64,000 bases of DNA, taken from Candidatus Tumulicola sp. (GTDB lineage Bacteria; Vulcanimicrobiota; Vulcanimicrobiia; Vulcanimicrobiales; Vulcanimicrobiaceae). A model generated the notes under the pieces. The model had not been told where the DNA came from, made no database searches, and saw only the letters and a program-made list of their open reading frames with translations. This document shows positions 41,081 through 48,725 of the stretch, one piece after another. A program made the translations under genes and the position numbers. Location: NCBI GenBank assembly GCA_036490475.1, contig DASXDT010000006.1, forward strand, positions 992,001-1,056,000, written 5' to 3'. Position 1 is the stretch's first letter, and every line of letters begins with the position of its first letter.

Positions 41081-42044
41081 TCTGGTCGATTACCGCAAAG
41101 GCGTCGCGCAAGTTCCGACGCGCAACGGATTCGGCGAAGGATTGGTCGAGTCTGGAACCCGCAACCCCAACGTGATCGGCATCTGCGCCGATCTTTCAGA
41201 ATCGACTCGATTCGAAGCGTTCAAGAAAGCGCATCCCGCGCAGTACGTCGAGATCGGCGTGGCCGAACAGATGCTGGTGGCGATGGCCGGCGGCCTGGCG
41301 TCGGTCGGTAAGATTCCGTGGATCGCCAGCTACGCGATGTTTAATCCCGGCCGGTCGTGGGAGCAAGTGCGCACGATCATGGCGCTCAACGATACCAACG
41401 TAAAAATTGCGGGCGCACACGCGGGCGTTTCGGTCGGACCGGACGGCGCGACGCATCAAGCCATCGAAGATATCGCGATCATGCGCGTGATCCCGCACAT
41501 GACGGTCGTCGTGCCGTGCGATTCGGTGCAAACGAAAAAAGCGACGCTCGCGCTTTCGGAGCGTTGGGGTCCGTCGTATTTGCGATTAGGTCGCGAGAAA
41601 TCGCCCGTGATCACGACCGAAGAGACGCCGTTCACCGTCGGAGAGGCGCAAATCTTCCGCGAAGGCGGCGACGTCGCAATCGTCGCTTGTGGCATCCTGG
41701 TCTATAACGCGCTGATGGCGGCCGACAAACTATCGCGCGAAGACGGTATCGAGTGCCGCGTCGTCAATAACCACACGATCAAACCGATGGATGACGCTGC
41801 GATCGTCGCTGCGGCACGCGATTGCGGCGCGATCGTCACCGTCGAAGAACATCAAAAACACGCCGGCATGGGCTCGCGCGTCGCGGAAATCGTCGCGCAG
41901 AGTCATCCGGTTCCGATCGAGTTCATCGGGGTCGACGACCGGTTCGGCCAATCCGGCGATCCGCTGGAGCTGATCGAGTATTACGGAATGGGCATCGACG
42001 CAATCGTCGACGCCGTTCGGAAAGTCGCTAAGCGAAAGGCGTAG
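41073..42044 (+). CDS. transketolase, C-terminal (pyrimidine-binding) subunit
   Basis: 323 residues from GTG 41073. It carries the catalytic-site Glu in the family's YVEIGVAEQMLVAMAGGLAS segment, GPDGATHQAIEDIAIMRVIP, and a transketolase C-terminal domain (VEEHQKHAGMGSRVAEIV). It completes the enzyme with the N-half just upstream. The 3' end overlaps the convergent DUF805 gene by 17 nt. Confidence 0.93.
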   Translation: MANLVDYRKGVAQVPTRNGFGEGLVESGTRNPNVIGICADLSESTRFEAFKKAHPAQYVEIGVAEQMLVAMAGGLASVGKIPWIASYAMFNPGRSWEQVRTIMALNDTNVKIAGAHAGVSVGPDGATHQAIEDIAIMRVIPHMTVVVPCDSVQTKKATLALSERWGPSYLRLGREKSPVITTEETPFTVGEAQIFREGGDVAIVACGILVYNALMAADKLSREDGIECRVVNNHTIKPMDDAAIVAAARDCGAIVTVEEHQKHAGMGSRVAEIVAQSHPVPIEFIGVDDRFGQSGDPLELIEYYGMGIDAIVDAVRKVAKRKA

Positions 42045-42417
42045 CGAAGGGCGTTTTCGGATTTGGGCCATAGCGGTTTTCGCCGGGCTGACCGTCCTCG
42101 ACGAGGAAGACGAGCACCACGATCGTTCCGACGAGCGGCACTAACTGAAGTAAGCACCACCAGCCGCTGCGTCCGGTGTCGTGCAGTCGCCGAACAGCGA
42201 CGGCGATTGCCGGCAGCAACGTGAACAACGCGAAGAGCTGGACAAGAATTCGGATAGTTAGGTGATTTGCGCCGCCTAACGTACCGAAAAAGGCGGCGAA
42301 AACCCCCCAACCAAATCCAAAGATCGCATTGAAGAGAACGAAATACCAGTACTCGCTGCGCCGCGCTCGGCCGGAAAAGACGGCGTATTTTTCGAGTGCG
42401 GCGAGCCAGTAATTCAC
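42028..42417 (-). CDS. DUF805 family membrane protein
   Basis: 129 residues beginning MNYWLAALEKYAVFSGRARRSEYWYFVLFN, a typical DUF805 start, with RRLHDTGRSGWWCLLQLVPLVG in the middle (the family's RLHDxxxSGWW motif) and a Pro/Asn-rich C terminus (ENRYGPNPKT). Four hydrophobic segments. Function is not known. It lies downstream of rpsO, separated by two inverted repeats. Confidence 0.9.
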   Translation of the reverse strand: MNYWLAALEKYAVFSGRARRSEYWYFVLFNAIFGFGWGVFAAFFGTLGGANHLTIRILVQLFALFTLLPAIAVAVRRLHDTGRSGWWCLLQLVPLVGTIVVLVFLVEDGQPGENRYGPNPKTPFATPFA

Positions 42418-42428
42418 GGCGGTTTCCG

Positions 42429-42462
42429 CGGCGTCGCTACGAGCTTACGGCGAGCGACGCCG
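42429..42462 (-). terminator. inverted repeat downstream of rpsO
   Basis: CGGCGTCGCT and AGCGACGCCG pair perfectly (10 bp) around a 14-nt loop. A second perfect palindrome CGCTAAGCTTAGCG (42466-42479) covers the rpsO stop codon. No T-run follows on the minus strand, so this could be a terminator or an RNA-processing structure. Confidence 0.4.
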
Positions 42463-42473
42463 ACACGCTAAGC

Positions 42474-42743
42474 TTAGCGGCGTAAGCCGAGGTCGGAAAT
42501 CAGCGTGCGATAACGCTCGACATCTTTATTCGAAAGATAGTTCAACAAACGGCGGCGCTGGCCGACCTGTAATAACAGGCCGCGGCGGCTGTGGTGATCT
42601 TTCTTATGGATCTTCAGATGCTCTGTGAGATGATTGATCGACGCGGTCAGAACCGCAACTTGCACTTCGGCCGAGCCGGTGTCGTTGGGGCCGCGTCCGT
42701 ATTTGGTGGCCAGTTCGGCCTTGATCTCTTTGGAAAGTGGCAC
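42474..42743 (-). CDS. rpsO: 30S ribosomal protein S15
   Basis: 89 residues, exactly the standard length, from GTG 42743 with GAGGAG in the leader. Contains the conserved [48 protein letters not shown] and the terminal [12 protein letters not shown]. It binds the 16S rRNA three-way junction. S15 usually represses its own mRNA; the ~65-nt leader here could host such a site but I cannot show it. In many bacteria rpsO is next to pnp; here the transketolase pair and DUF805 lie between. Confidence 0.97.
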   Translation of the reverse strand: MPLSKEIKAELATKYGRGPNDTGSAEVQVAVLTASINHLTEHLKIHKKDHHSRRGLLLQVGQRRRLLNYLSNKDVERYRTLISDLGLRR

Positions 42744-42811
42744 GGGTCATACTCCTCGGTCAGGATGGTCTCGCTCGGGTACAGGCTCGCGTCCATCCCG
42801 GCGACCGGCCT

Positions 42812-42840
42812 ACCATAGCAAAGGACGCCGCCCCGTGCAA
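42812..42840 (-). promoter_or_regulatory. candidate rpsO promoter
   Basis: On the minus strand TTGCAC (42840-42835) is followed after 17 nt by TATGGT (42817-42812). The transcript would have a leader of about 60 nt before the GTG at 42743. Confidence 0.5.
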
Positions 42841-42860
42841 GCGCAATCGCACGCTTCACC

Positions 42861-43445
42861 ATGGACAACCGTCCGCTCGTCCCCGTCATCTACGGCTCGG
42901 TCCGCACCGAGCGGCAAGGCATTAAATTTGCCCGGTTCGTGTGCAAGCAACTGGCCGATCGGAACATCGACGCCGTGCTGATCGATCCGCTCGAACGGCC
43001 CTTTCCGCTCCTGGACCGGATGTTCAAGGAGTTTCCGGCCGGCGAAGCGCCCCCGGTCATGACCGAGCTGGCGTCCCTGTTGCGACGAGCGGACGGATTC
43101 GTGGTGGTCTCCGGCGAGTACAACAACGGTATCCCGCCGGCATTAAAAAATATGATGGATCACTTCCTGGAAGAGTATTTTTGGCGGCCGGCCGGCATCG
43201 CGTGCTACTCCGGCGGACACTGGGGCGGGATACGCGCGGCCATGCAGTTGCGGATGACCCTTTCGGAAATGGGCATGGCCACGATTCCGTCGCTGCTGCC
43301 GGTCGCGCGCGTAGGCGAGTCGTTTTCCGACGACGGCACGCCGACCGACCCGGCCACCGTGGGGTTTTCCAAAGAATTCTTCGACGAGCTGGAGTGGTAC
43401 ATGAACGCGATGGGCACGCAGCGTCGCCAGGGAGTACCGTATTGA
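42861..43445 (+). CDS. NADPH-dependent FMN reductase-family flavoprotein
   Basis: 194 residues. Flavodoxin-like fold with VIYGSVRTERQGIKFARF (phosphate-binding loop after strand 1) and the family motif VVSGEYNNGIPPALKNMMDHF (compare xPEYNxxxPgxLKNaiDw). It would reduce flavins or quinones with NAD(P)H in the cytoplasm. Its stop overlaps the TTG start of a Rieske protein gene, making an electron-transfer pair. Confidence 0.9.
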   Translation: MDNRPLVPVIYGSVRTERQGIKFARFVCKQLADRNIDAVLIDPLERPFPLLDRMFKEFPAGEAPPVMTELASLLRRADGFVVVSGEYNNGIPPALKNMMDHFLEEYFWRPAGIACYSGGHWGGIRAAMQLRMTLSEMGMATIPSLLPVARVGESFSDDGTPTDPATVGFSKEFFDELEWYMNAMGTQRRQGVPY

Positions 43446-43789
43446 GCGACCGCGTCGAGGCCGCCGAAGTGGCGTTCATCCCGGTCGGGCCGTTGGCGGG
43501 CGTCACGCCGGATCGACCCGCGATCGTGCTCGTTGGCTCGTACGAGGTAGCGATTTTCATCGTTGAAGGCGAGGTCCGCGCCTACGAAAATGCGTGCCCG
43601 CATCAGGGCGGCCCGATTGCCGAAGGCGAGATCGAAGGCACGAACGTGACGTGCCCGTGGCATGCCTGGACGTTCGATCTGCGTACCGGCGGAATGGCGA
43701 TCGGGGCCGATTTCGCACGCCTGCGCCGCTTCGATGCACGCGTGCGGAACGACATGGTCGAGGTCGCGTTGGAACCGGAGGCAATTTGA
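43442..43789 (+). CDS. Rieske-type [2Fe-2S] ferredoxin (small, NirD/BphF-like)
   Basis: 115 residues from TTG 43442 (TTGA overlap). Complete Rieske ligand set: C52 and H54 in ACPHQGGPI, C71 and H74 in CPWHAWTFDL. No membrane segment, so a soluble ferredoxin such as those feeding dioxygenases. Next to an FMN reductase it may accept electrons from a flavin; the terminal acceptor is unknown. The stop overlaps the next ATG (TGATG). Confidence 0.9.
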   Translation: MSDRVEAAEVAFIPVGPLAGVTPDRPAIVLVGSYEVAIFIVEGEVRAYENACPHQGGPIAEGEIEGTNVTCPWHAWTFDLRTGGMAIGADFARLRRFDARVRNDMVEVALEPEAI

Positions 43790-44289
43790 TGGCCGAATCC
43801 ACCTGGGATGGGCGCAACGGTACCGCCGGAGGTCCCGCATTCGGAACGGCGTTGGCGGTCTGTCTGGAGGGCAGCGATGTCGATCGGGATGCGCTAGCGG
43901 AGTCGATCGGCCTGGCGCCGGCTGAGTTCGACGAGGTACTTGCGGGAGTGCGGCGCGTCGGGGTGAGCGCGCTGGCACGACTGGCAGTGGCGCTACGCCT
44001 GCGGCCGATCGAGTTTATGCAACGGACCGGGTTCTTGTCGCTGGAGGTCTACGCTTTCGGTCTCGACCCGCTCTATTTTCTGCCTGAAGGGCAGCTGCGC
44101 TACGACGCCCGCATCTACATGCGGGAGATCAATCCGCGCCACCGCGTGCCCGAAGGGGACATGACCCGGCGCAACCCTACGTTGCAGGCACTGGCCGACG
44201 ATCCGATTTTGGATGCTGTCGGAAAAGCGGAAGTGGAGCTGACGTACCTCTTGCGCGCGGCGGTCGAGCAGACCGGTGGGACCCTCTAG
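43789..44289 (+). CDS. hypothetical protein with HTH-like helical region
   Basis: 166 residues from ATG 43789. Residues ~28-80 (DALAESIGLAPAEFDEVLAGV, then ALARLAVALRLRPIEFMQ) have the helix spacing of a lambda-repressor/XRE fold, suggesting a regulator. The second half (YDARIYMREINPRHRVPEGDM) is unfamiliar. It is the third gene of the FMN reductase/Rieske operon by overlap, so it may regulate or assist that system. I assign no family. Confidence 0.55.
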   Translation: MAESTWDGRNGTAGGPAFGTALAVCLEGSDVDRDALAESIGLAPAEFDEVLAGVRRVGVSALARLAVALRLRPIEFMQRTGFLSLEVYAFGLDPLYFLPEGQLRYDARIYMREINPRHRVPEGDMTRRNPTLQALADDPILDAVGKAEVELTYLLRAAVEQTGGTL

Positions 44290-44313
44290 CCGGTCCCGCG
44301 AACGGAGGCGGCG

Positions 44314-44877
44314 ATGCAAGGCGTAGACGGAAAACGGATCGCGGCCCTAATCGCGGATGGTTTTGAAGAGATCGATTTGTTGGAGCCGCGCCGCGCGCTC
44401 GAGGATGCCGGGGCCGTCGTGACCATCGTCGGACTGGACGAACGCGCTCGTCAACGGATCCGCGGAAAACGCGGTCTGGACGAGGGTCAGAATTCACGTG
44501 CGGAAGAGTTGATCCCGGATTGCACCGCCGAAGATTTCGACGCGTTGCTCATTCCGGGAGGCACTTCGCCCGATTTGGTTCGCACCGATCGCGACGTGCA
44601 GCGGTTATGCCGCGAGTTCGACGCCGCTAAAAAGCCGGTGTTTTCGGTCGGCCACGGCGCGCAAGTATTGATCTCGGCGCAAATCGTTCGCGGACGCCAG
44701 TTGACTGGTGCTCGCGCGATTGCCGACGACATTCGGAACGCGGGCGGACTCTATCGCGACCAACCGACGGTGAGCGATTCGAATTGGGTCTCGACGCGGG
44801 GCGGCGAAGATATGCCGCAATTTAACCGAGCGATGCTCGAGAAACTCGCGACCGCCGCACCGCCGCAACCCGTTTAA
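44314..44877 (+). CDS. DJ-1/PfpI-family protein lacking the nucleophilic cysteine
   Basis: 187 residues. Fold landmarks: IAALIADGFEEIDLLEPRRAL (with the conserved Glu of the family), DALLIPGGTSPDLVR, and the elbow PVFSVGHGAQVLISA. At the elbow the family reads C-H-G; here it is G113-H-G (Gly codon 44650-44652). The usual protease, glyoxalase or deglycase chemistry needs that Cys, so this is probably a catalytically altered or binding-only member. A Cys at 99 lies elsewhere. Confidence 0.85.
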   Translation: MQGVDGKRIAALIADGFEEIDLLEPRRALEDAGAVVTIVGLDERARQRIRGKRGLDEGQNSRAEELIPDCTAEDFDALLIPGGTSPDLVRTDRDVQRLCREFDAAKKPVFSVGHGAQVLISAQIVRGRQLTGARAIADDIRNAGGLYRDQPTVSDSNWVSTRGGEDMPQFNRAMLEKLATAAPPQPV

Positions 44878-44886
44878 CAAACGCTG

Positions 44887-44904
44887 CCGGTCGTTTCAGA
44901 CCGG
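44887..44904. terminator. hairpin between convergent genes
   Basis: CCGGTC and GACCGG pair perfectly around GTTTCA. It lies 10 nt past the DJ-1-like stop and includes the stop codon of the minus-strand membrane protein gene. No T-run, so the terminator role is tentative. Confidence 0.4.
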
Positions 44905-45471
44905 ATCGTAGCGCGCCAGCGCTTCGCCGTACTGCCGCAACGCTAAGAACGTAGCGACCGCCGCAAACCCGGCGGCGATCCACGGTTGTCGTGCCCATAC
45001 GATCGTGACGACGACGATCGCGCTCGCGGCGGCGGCCATAACAAGATAGAGCCGGCGAGGCGCGCCCGCACGCAGTGTGGCGCACAACGCTGTGAGCGTC
45101 GTCGGGATTGCTGCCGCAAGCGTTCCGGCGAACACGAACGGAATTTCCCGCCAACCCGCCAGCGACGCCGTCGCGCAATAGGCCGCCGCCGCAATGACGG
45201 CGATGGCGCACGAAACCAGCGCTTTCGCGCGGGCGAGCTCGCGTCCGAAGAGCGGCGCGCACTGTTCGCACAGATCTAAATCCGGAAAACGTCCCGGCCC
45301 TTGCTGCAGTGCCGCGACGATGCCGGCCAGCGAGCAGAAAAATGCGGGAGCGGCCAAGCCTCGCGGTTGCACCGCACCCACCAGACCGGCGGCGACCAAT
45401 CCGTACACCAGCGTGTGACGCTGCGAGAACATGCGGGCTTCGACGACCGCGGCGAAGGCTCGGCGCGTCAT
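44896..45471 (-). CDS. integral membrane partner of the degenerate ABC protein
   Basis: 191 residues from ATG 45471, overlapping the preceding gene by 4 nt (ATGA). Residues upstream in the same frame are shadow and rejected. Six hydrophobic stretches are visible (about 20-36, 38-53, 79-100, 105-127, 133-149, 151-170). A cytoplasmic-type segment DLDLCEQCAPLFGRELARAKA contains a CxxC. The order (ATPase-like gene, then membrane gene) is that of ABC-2-type transporters. I do not recognise a specific family. Confidence 0.65.
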   Translation of the reverse strand: MTRRAFAAVVEARMFSQRHTLVYGLVAAGLVGAVQPRGLAAPAFFCSLAGIVAALQQGPGRFPDLDLCEQCAPLFGRELARAKALVSCAIAVIAAAAYCATASLAGWREIPFVFAGTLAAAIPTTLTALCATLRAGAPRRLYLVMAAAASAIVVVTIVWARQPWIAAGFAAVATFLALRQYGEALARYDPV

Positions 45472-46031
45472 GCGCGCAACGCCTCCGCGGCGGTAAACGC
45501 TTCGGCGGATGCGGGATCGAGATGCGTCGTAAACGTGGCGCGCGATCCGACGGCGGCAACGATCTGTCCGGCGTACGCCGGCTGCGGCCGCTCCAACACC
45601 ACCAGCGTCGCCGGCGTAATGAGCGCGCCCGCGAGCGGGAATGCGAAGGCTTCGTGCACGCCTTCTAGGCGTTCGAGCACGAGCTTTGCGTGCGCGGTGG
45701 CGCGAATGCGGTCGACGTTCCATAACGCGGCTCGGTAAGCGATGTAGCGTTCGAAATCCATCTCCGGCAACGGCATCGCGGCGTGCGGAACGAAGACGGC
45801 GATTCGCTTGCAGTGCGCCGGCTGTACGCGCGGGTCGAACTCGCCGATGGAAACGTTTCCAGCGGCCGCCTTCACGATGCCCGCGGCAATCCGCGCCGTC
45901 ACGGCGGCCGCGTGCGGCGAGGTGCAAACCACGGTCACGTGCTCTCCGGCCCGTACGTCGACGTCGAGCGGGCCGACCAGGTCGTCGCCGGCGCCGAACG
46001 ACGCGCCGCGCATTCGCAGTACGAAGCTCAA
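45468..46031 (-). CDS. degenerate ABC ATPase-like protein without Walker A
   Basis: 187 residues, about 20-30 fewer than a normal ABC domain. The fold order is recognisable: LVGPLDVDVRAGEHVTVVC (strand before Walker A), where the P-loop GxxGxGKST is replaced by TSPHAAAVTAR (37-47); MPLPEMDFERYIAYRAALW (the Q-loop to helical-domain region); LVVLERP at 143-149 in the Walker B place; and FTTHLDP at 167-173 in the H-loop place. The signature LSGGQ is absent. It cannot bind ATP in the usual way. It probably forms a complex with the membrane protein downstream. Confidence 0.6.
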   Translation of the reverse strand: MSFVLRMRGASFGAGDDLVGPLDVDVRAGEHVTVVCTSPHAAAVTARIAAGIVKAAAGNVSIGEFDPRVQPAHCKRIAVFVPHAAMPLPEMDFERYIAYRAALWNVDRIRATAHAKLVLERLEGVHEAFAFPLAGALITPATLVVLERPQPAYAGQIVAAVGSRATFTTHLDPASAEAFTAAEALRA

Positions 46032-46051
46032 GGCAGTACGATTCGCGTCGC

Positions 46052-47803
46052 ATGGCCAAACTCAGTTGCGTGCTATCGAATGCCGAAGTCGCTGCCAAGC
46101 TGTTAGAGACCCGCACGCTGATGGAAATGGCGGGCGAGTCATTCTACAAATATACGGCCTACGAAAAGGCGGCGACGTCGGTAGAGAACGCTCCGCCGCT
46201 TGCCGACTTGGTCGCCGCCGGCGAGCACTTGAAACTCCCCGGGATCGGTAAGTCGATCGGCGTTGCGGTCGAACAGCTGGTACGTTCCGGCACGTCGGAA
46301 CATCTCGACGAACTGCACAAGCGATTTCCTCCCTCGATCCTCGAAGTGCTATCGGTCAGCGGCATCGGGGTGAAGACTGCGGCCATGCTGTACGAAGAGT
46401 ACGGGATCGCGTCGCTGGCGACGTTGGAAGCGGCGATCGCCGCCAACGTGTTGGCCGACGTACCGCGCTTAGGTTCTAAGACGATCGACAACTGGAAGCG
46501 CGGCATCCTTGCGGTGCAGGGCCGCCGAAATCGCACGCCGTTAGCAACCGCCCTGACGATTGCCTACGAAGCGATCGCCTATCTGCGCGAAGGTCCGCCG
46601 CTCGATCGGCTAACGTACGCGGGCAGTTTGCGCCGTCAAGAAGTAACGGTGGGCGACATCGACATCGTTTGCACCACCGCACAAGCCGCCGAAACGATCG
46701 CGCACTTCACCGCCTGGAACCGCGCGGAAGCCGTGCTCGGCGAAGGCCCGACCAAGGCCAGCATTTGGCTGCCGGGCGGACTGCAAATCGACCTGCGCGT
46801 GCTGCCGAATCATTTGTACGGTAATTTGCTACAGCATTTTACCGGGTCGCGCGACCACAACGTAAAGCTGCGAGAATATGCCGTGAGGCGCGGCCTGCGC
46901 GTCAGCGAAAACGGCATTCTTAATCTTGAAACCGGCGATGCGATCGTTTGTTCGGAGGAAGCCGAAGTATACGCCGCGCTCGGCATGCAATACGTGCCGC
47001 CCGAGCTTCGAACCGGCGGCGACGAGGTCGAGCTAGCGCGTAAATATGCATTACCAGCTCTGGTCGAAACGAGCGACGTCCGCGGCGACTTCCACATGCA
47101 CAGCACGTGGAGTGACGGCGACGATTCGCTCGAGGAAATGATCGAAGCGGCGGCGGCGCGCGGCTACGAGTATCACTCGATTAGCGATCATTCGCACGGC
47201 CAAGGCGGGCGTAAGCGCGGTCTTTCGATCGACGATGTCCGGCGCCAACGCGTCGAAGTAGAGATGTTCGGCGCACGCCATAAGATTCGCACCCTGTGTT
47301 CCAGTGAAGTCGATATCTTACCCGACGGTTCGATGGACTACTCCGATGAGGTATTAGCGCAGCTCGACATCGTCGTCGGCTCGGTGCATTCTGCGGTGCG
47401 ACAGTCGCGCGACGAGATGACGGCACGTTTGATTCGCGCCTGCGAGAACCCGTACGTCAATATCATCGGCCATCCCACCGGGCGCCGGCTGGACGGCTAT
47501 CACGGCTACGAGTTCGACTACGACGCGGTGTTTGCGGCCGCCGCGCGAACCGGAACGGCGATGGAAATCGATGGACAAGCCATGCGCCTCGATCTGCCGT
47601 CGCCGTTAGCGCGTCTTGCGAAGTCGTTTGGCGTAACGTTCACGACCGACAGTGACGCTCATCGCACGCGGGACCTCGTCAATATCGAACTGGCGGTGGG
47701 ACAAGCGCGTCGGGCCGGCATCGAAAAAAAAGACGTGCTCAATACCGCGCCGTTGGAAGCGGTGCTCGAATTCGTACGCAGCAAACGGGAGCGTGGAACG
47801 TGA
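46052..47803 (+). CDS. polX: DNA polymerase X family protein with PHP domain
   Basis: 583 residues from ATG 46052, the typical length of bacterial PolX. The N-terminal helix-hairpin-helix region (LPGIGKSIGVAVEQL, VSGIGVKTAAMLYEEYG) is followed by the polymerase core with the catalytic pair in TVGDIDIVCTT. The C-terminal PHP nuclease domain carries GDFHMHSTWSDG, ISDHSHGQ and FTTDSDAHRT. It fills short gaps and has Mn-dependent 3'-5' exonuclease activity in base excision repair. It is divergent from the degenerate ABC pair. Confidence 0.93.
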   Translation: MAKLSCVLSNAEVAAKLLETRTLMEMAGESFYKYTAYEKAATSVENAPPLADLVAAGEHLKLPGIGKSIGVAVEQLVRSGTSEHLDELHKRFPPSILEVLSVSGIGVKTAAMLYEEYGIASLATLEAAIAANVLADVPRLGSKTIDNWKRGILAVQGRRNRTPLATALTIAYEAIAYLREGPPLDRLTYAGSLRRQEVTVGDIDIVCTTAQAAETIAHFTAWNRAEAVLGEGPTKASIWLPGGLQIDLRVLPNHLYGNLLQHFTGSRDHNVKLREYAVRRGLRVSENGILNLETGDAIVCSEEAEVYAALGMQYVPPELRTGGDEVELARKYALPALVETSDVRGDFHMHSTWSDGDDSLEEMIEAAAARGYEYHSISDHSHGQGGRKRGLSIDDVRRQRVEVEMFGARHKIRTLCSSEVDILPDGSMDYSDEVLAQLDIVVGSVHSAVRQSRDEMTARLIRACENPYVNIIGHPTGRRLDGYHGYEFDYDAVFAAAARTGTAMEIDGQAMRLDLPSPLARLAKSFGVTFTTDSDAHRTRDLVNIELAVGQARRAGIEKKDVLNTAPLEAVLEFVRSKRERGT

Positions 47804-48588
47804 TCGTCACAAGAACCGTAACGCAATCCGACGGTGCCGTCGCCGGAGCGCGCCTGGCCGGCGAGCGCGGGCCTGCGTTGATCTTCGTGCACGGCGTCGG
47901 CTCAACCGGCGCGATCTGGGATTATCAGCTCGACGCGTTCGGCGGCGACTACCGTTGTGCGTCGATGGAGTTGCGCGGTAACGGCGCGCTCGAGAATCCG
48001 CCTCCCGAGCTCATCACCCGAGAGGGATTCGCTTCCGACGTGCTGGCCGTTGCGGATGCAAACGGCTTCGAAACGTTCCATTTGATCGGATGCAGCCTCG
48101 GCGGCGTCGTCGCATTCGAACTGTGGCAACGCGCGCCGCAACGATTCCGATCTATGGTGATCGTCGGATCGTTTGCAAAGTATCCCGATGGGCAGACGTA
48201 TGCTGACAATATCAAGGCTGCGGTTCGCGCCGCCGGCGATATGCGCACGTTTGCCGAAGCGCGTGCCGCGCAACTCGGCCTTCCGCCACAACGATTGCGC
48301 GAGACGATCGACCAGATGGGGTCGAAATCGGTGCCGTCGTATCTGGCTTCGACGCAGGCGACGTGGACCGGCGATTATCGCTCGATGCTAGGATCGATCG
48401 AGGTGCCCGTGCTGGTGACGCGGGGAGAACGCGACGGAATCGCGCCGCAACCGTTATCGGACGAAATTGCCGACGGCATTCCGGGCTCGCGGCGCGACGT
48501 CGTTTCCGATGCGGGTCACGTTGCCAATGCAGATAATCCCGAGCGCTTCAACGCGATGCTCGGGGAGTTTATGTCGGCGACGGCATAA
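47800..48588 (+). CDS. alpha/beta hydrolase
   Basis: 262 residues from GTG 47800 (GTGA overlap with polX). The catalytic triad is in place: Ser in the nucleophile elbow IGCSLGG, Asp in TRGERDGIAP and His in DAGHVANADNPERF. The oxyanion-side HGVGSTG is also present. Resembles 3-oxoadipate enol-lactonase/PcaD-like hydrolases in layout, but the substrate is unknown. Cytoplasmic. Confidence 0.9.
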   Translation: MIVTRTVTQSDGAVAGARLAGERGPALIFVHGVGSTGAIWDYQLDAFGGDYRCASMELRGNGALENPPPELITREGFASDVLAVADANGFETFHLIGCSLGGVVAFELWQRAPQRFRSMVIVGSFAKYPDGQTYADNIKAAVRAAGDMRTFAEARAAQLGLPPQRLRETIDQMGSKSVPSYLASTQATWTGDYRSMLGSIEVPVLVTRGERDGIAPQPLSDEIADGIPGSRRDVVSDAGHVANADNPERFNAMLGEFMSATA

Positions 48589-48626
48589 GGCGCTCGGCGG
48601 CACGCCGGGCTCGAGCGTCAGGACTT

Positions 48627-48646
48627 GGGCCGGAACGGTTCGGCCC
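48627..48646. other. hairpin in the gap before the class IV transaminase gene
   Basis: GGGCCG and CGGCCC pair with extension by G-U and A-T pairs to about 8 bp with a 4-nt loop. No T-run follows. The 137-nt gap (48589-48725) may hold a leader of the downstream gene or a terminator of the hydrolase gene. Confidence 0.35.
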
Positions 48647-48725
48647 CCGGGCGCTCCCGCCCGCGAAGGAAGCGTGGCACTCCGAACCCAACAGCGCTTT
48701 CCCGGTTCGCAGAAAGGAACACCGC

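Noticed and set aside
45472-46116. Long upstream extension of the minus-strand membrane protein frame (to 46116)
   Set aside because: The extension is Arg-rich shadow of the ABC-like gene; the real start is ATG 45471.
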